Source: Bacillota bacterium (GTDB lineage: Bacteria > Bacillota > Dehalobacteriia > UBA4068). Taken from it: 7,223 nucleotides of DNA. The translations under genes and the position numbers were made by a program. The DNA lies in contig JAFSIU010000057.1 of the NCBI GenBank assembly GCA_017439615.1, positions 1-7,223 on the forward strand, read 5' to 3'. This document shows, piece after piece, positions 5,099 through 7,223 of the stretch. Every line of letters begins with the position of its first letter. Positions within the stretch are counted from its first letter, which is position 1. Under the pieces are notes generated by a model. The model was not told the DNA's origin. It made no database searches and saw nothing but the letters and a program-made list of their open reading frames with translations.

Positions 5099-6562
5099 AT
5101 GAAGCATAAACATAAATTTTTATTATTGTGTATCGGACTTATGCTCTGTTTGGGATTATACGCTTGTGAGGAGCCGAAAGTCCTCACCGCCGATGATTTG
5201 ACAAGCTATGCATGGGAGACTACTGCCGCTGCCACAAGCACTGCGGTGGAAACAGAAACTTCTGTCGTTGAGCCTTCAAAGCCTGCACAAACAAGTGTGG
5301 TATCAGCAGAGCCGACAACTGCGCCTGAAAACACCGTGGCGGTTGACCCGACAACTGCTGTTGCTCAGACCTCAACAGTGATTATCGAAGAGCCAACCAC
5401 TGCGCCCGCAGAGCCGCAGGAAATCATCCCCACAGAAGAAATCAATACATTGATCGCCGAGGCGGATATACTTGCAAAAGGCTATTTCTATGATGAAGCG
5501 ATCAGCTTTTTGCAGGCAAGTGAATTGAAGGAAGAATATTTCACCGAAAAAATCGCGGAATATGAAGCACAAAAAGCTGCCCTGGTGAAATATGAGGGCA
5601 AGGCATATCATGTTTTCTTTCATAGCCTCATCATCGATACCGATCTTGCCTTTGACAACAAAGGCCATTCTGCAGACGGATATAATATGTGGATGACCAC
5701 AGTTTCGGAATTCAAGGCGATGCTCCCGCTGTTTTTGGAGAATGATTTTGTGCTTTATGACATCACATGGATGTCTGAAATTGTTGATGGTAAGGTGCAG
5801 GCAAAGGATATCTATCTGCCGGAAGGCAAAAAGCCTTTGATCATCTCCATCGATGATGTCAATTATTATGATTATATGAAGAGCGACGGTTTTGCTCAGA
5901 GACTTGATGTCGACGCTGACGGCAGGGTTTGCACCATTGTCAAGGGCAATGACGGCAAGGAGCAGATCACATATGATGGTGATGTTATGCCCATTCTTGA
6001 CAGCTTTGTGGAGGAGCATCCCGAATTCTCCTTCCGCGGCGCCAAGGGAATTGTTGCACTCACCGGTTATCAGGGGGCATTTGGCTATCGCATAACCGAC
6101 CCTGATGATTACAGCAAGGAAGTGATGGACGGCTTCAAGGCAAAGACAGTGGAGGTAGCAACAGCTCTGCGTGAAAGCGGTTGGCAGATTGCCTGCCACA
6201 GCTATACCCATAATCAGTATTGGAATACCAAGGCCATCACCATGAAGCAAATCAAATATGATATTTCCCGCTGGCAGAGCTATATCGCTGAATATGTCGG
6301 CAAGACCAATATCATCATCACTCCCTTTGGTGTTTCCTTCTCGGAGGATGATGAGCGTATGCAATATCTCATCTCCGAGGGCTTTACGATCTTCTGTCCC
6401 GTTGCTGCCAATATGAATACCAAATTCTATGATGGATATATGTATCAGGAACGTCTGAATCTTGACGGTCTCACTATGCTTCGCTATCCCGAGCGCATTT
6501 CCAAATATCTCTTTGATCCCGCACTTGTTGTTGATGAAGCCCGTCCGCCCATGGAAAAATAA
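5099..6562 (+). CDS. Lipoprotein with NodB/CE4 polysaccharide deacetylase-like domain
   Basis: A 487-residue predicted surface lipoprotein. The signal sequence ends in a lipobox, LYAC, with Cys23 as the lipidation site. A Ser/Thr/Pro/Glu-rich linker follows (about 34-110, with EPTTAP twice), then a short helical section (112-165), then the enzyme-like domain. Motif 1 reads SIDDVNYY (250-257; D252 the probable base, D253 a metal ligand). Motif 2 is HSYTH (H367, H371; metal ligands). Motif 3 is TPFG (408-411) where CE4 enzymes usually have RxPYG. About 115 residues separate motifs 1 and 2, longer than in compact NodB domains, so an insertion is likely. Probable role: N-deacetylation of peptidoglycan or another envelope glycan. 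ATG 5099 was chosen over an upstream in-frame start at 4943 because it begins the signal peptide, follows GAGGGGAAG, and avoids overlap with the TetR gene and terminator. Confidence 0.85.
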   Translation: MKHKHKFLLLCIGLMLCLGLYACEEPKVLTADDLTSYAWETTAAATSTAVETETSVVEPSKPAQTSVVSAEPTTAPENTVAVDPTTAVAQTSTVIIEEPTTAPAEPQEIIPTEEINTLIAEADILAKGYFYDEAISFLQASELKEEYFTEKIAEYEAQKAALVKYEGKAYHVFFHSLIIDTDLAFDNKGHSADGYNMWMTTVSEFKAMLPLFLENDFVLYDITWMSEIVDGKVQAKDIYLPEGKKPLIISIDDVNYYDYMKSDGFAQRLDVDADGRVCTIVKGNDGKEQITYDGDVMPILDSFVEEHPEFSFRGAKGIVALTGYQGAFGYRITDPDDYSKEVMDGFKAKTVEVATALRESGWQIACHSYTHNQYWNTKAITMKQIKYDISRWQSYIAEYVGKTNIIITPFGVSFSEDDERMQYLISEGFTIFCPVAANMNTKFYDGYMYQERLNLDGLTMLRYPERISKYLFDPALVVDEARPPMEK

Positions 6563-6620
6563 GTCTTTGTAAAACTATTATCTCCTGCATTGCACAAAAA
6601 TGAAAAAGCCTATACGAATC

Positions 6621-6628
6621 AAAGGAGG
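6621..6628 (+). promoter_or_regulatory. Ribosome binding site of the last lipoprotein gene
   Basis: AAAGGAGG, seven bases before ATG 6636. An in-frame ATG at 6600 has no such site and would add twelve residues ahead of the signal peptide, so 6636 is preferred. Confidence 0.85.
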
Positions 6629-6635
6629 TACAGAA

Positions 6636-7223
6636 ATGAAAAAGCTGCTCACTGTTTTGCTTATATTTTCATTATTCCTGTTTTCCGCCTGTGATAAAGA
6701 ACTTGCAGTAAGCTATACTGTCAACCCGGATATAATCAAAAGTGAAAGCTTCAGCCTGCAGGCAGAACAGGCAGGACTTGCAACCTCTGCCAAGGGCAGC
6801 TTGTTTTTGCAGGAAAGTGCAGAGGGTAGGAAAGTTTTACTCACTGCCTCGATAGAAATTGATGAAAAGGACAGCTATGGCATCAGCTTTTATTTCGGTG
6901 AGGGCTGGAAGATAGCTGAAATTTACAGCGATTATCCTCAGGCAGAGGATATGATTTATGCAAAACCTGATTTCAGCACCGCTTCCATATATTCCAAGGA
7001 TGTTCCTGATGTTTTGGCGGAGAATGAAAATCCCTCTGAACATATTGCGGTATGGTTCACGGCAGATGATTCATCTGAATGGAAACAAAGAGCAGCGGTC
7101 AAGGCCGCAGCCAAAGCCTCAAACGGACTATTGAAAAAGCTTACATTTGAAAAGCCTTCAAGTTTTAACAACATTTTCAATGCTTGTGTAACTATATTAT
7201 CATCGTCAACGATTACTATTTTA
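6636..7223 (+). CDS. Unidentified small lipoprotein (3' end cut by window edge)
   Basis: An open frame of 196 codons with no stop before the window ends. The N-terminus is a clear lipoprotein signal: two lysines, a hydrophobic stretch, and FSAC with Cys19 as the lipidation site, followed by Asp. The mature part seen so far is soluble, with alternating polar and hydrophobic segments (for example GKVLL-like strands near residue 66 and ISFYFGEGWKIAEIYSDY around 83-100), a Lys/Ala-rich helix near 150-165, and no motif I recognise. It starts 73 bases after the deacetylase gene on the same strand with no terminator between them, so the two may be co-transcribed. Both would sit on the outer face of the membrane. 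I do not assign a function. Confidence 0.75.
   Translation, partial: MKKLLTVLLIFSLFLFSACDKELAVSYTVNPDIIKSESFSLQAEQAGLATSAKGSLFLQESAEGRKVLLTASIEIDEKDSYGISFYFGEGWKIAEIYSDYPQAEDMIYAKPDFSTASIYSKDVPDVLAENENPSEHIAVWFTADDSSEWKQRAAVKAAAKASNGLLKKLTFEKPSSFNNIFNACVTILSSSTITIL

Noticed and set aside
5372..6364. A 330-codon minus-strand frame opposite the deacetylase gene
   Set aside because: Lies wholly inside a gene with a signal peptide, ribosome binding site and CE4 motifs, and has no recognisable product.

Overview
The window looks like chromosome from an anaerobic Clostridia-type Firmicute, probably a gut or sediment commensal. This is inferred from AGGAGG-type ribosome binding sites, short lipoprotein signals, a DhaS-like TetR regulator, and a tungsten/pterin aldehyde oxidoreductase module. 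No rRNA, tRNA, CRISPR array, insertion sequence or phage gene is visible. The left and right edges each cut a gene.

Left half (1-3941, minus strand): one apparent operon, read from right to left. It encodes a Tat-exported, four-cluster [4Fe-4S] lipoprotein; an AOR-family (tungsten-bispyranopterin) oxidoreductase with no export signal of its own; and two tandem half-size YeeE/YedE-type membrane proteins that are about 80% identical over the comparable 198 residues. The second of these runs off the left edge. A strong GC-rich hairpin separates the oxidoreductase from the transporter pair.

Centre (3942-4383): a 442-base divergent regulatory region. On the minus strand it carries a structured leader RNA, which may be a Moco/Tuco-like riboswitch but this is not confirmed. 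A second folded domain follows, whose apical loop is complementary to the ribosome binding site of the Fe-S gene. A candidate minus-strand promoter sits among imperfect repeats that could be operators for the divergent TetR gene.

Right half (4384-7223, plus strand): the TetR-family regulator, a clear intrinsic terminator, a surface lipoprotein with a low-complexity linker and a NodB/CE4 polysaccharide deacetylase-like domain, and the start of a small unidentified lipoprotein.

Working model (inference): the Fe-S lipoprotein and the AOR protein form a heteromeric enzyme. If the Tat signal of the Fe-S subunit carries the pair across the membrane, the window encodes an extracytoplasmic tungsten oxidoreductase, controlled by cofactor at the RNA level and by a ligand through TetR, with YeeE/YedE proteins moving a sulfur or selenium species that is part of its chemistry. 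The deacetylase/lipoprotein unit appears separate and concerned with the envelope.
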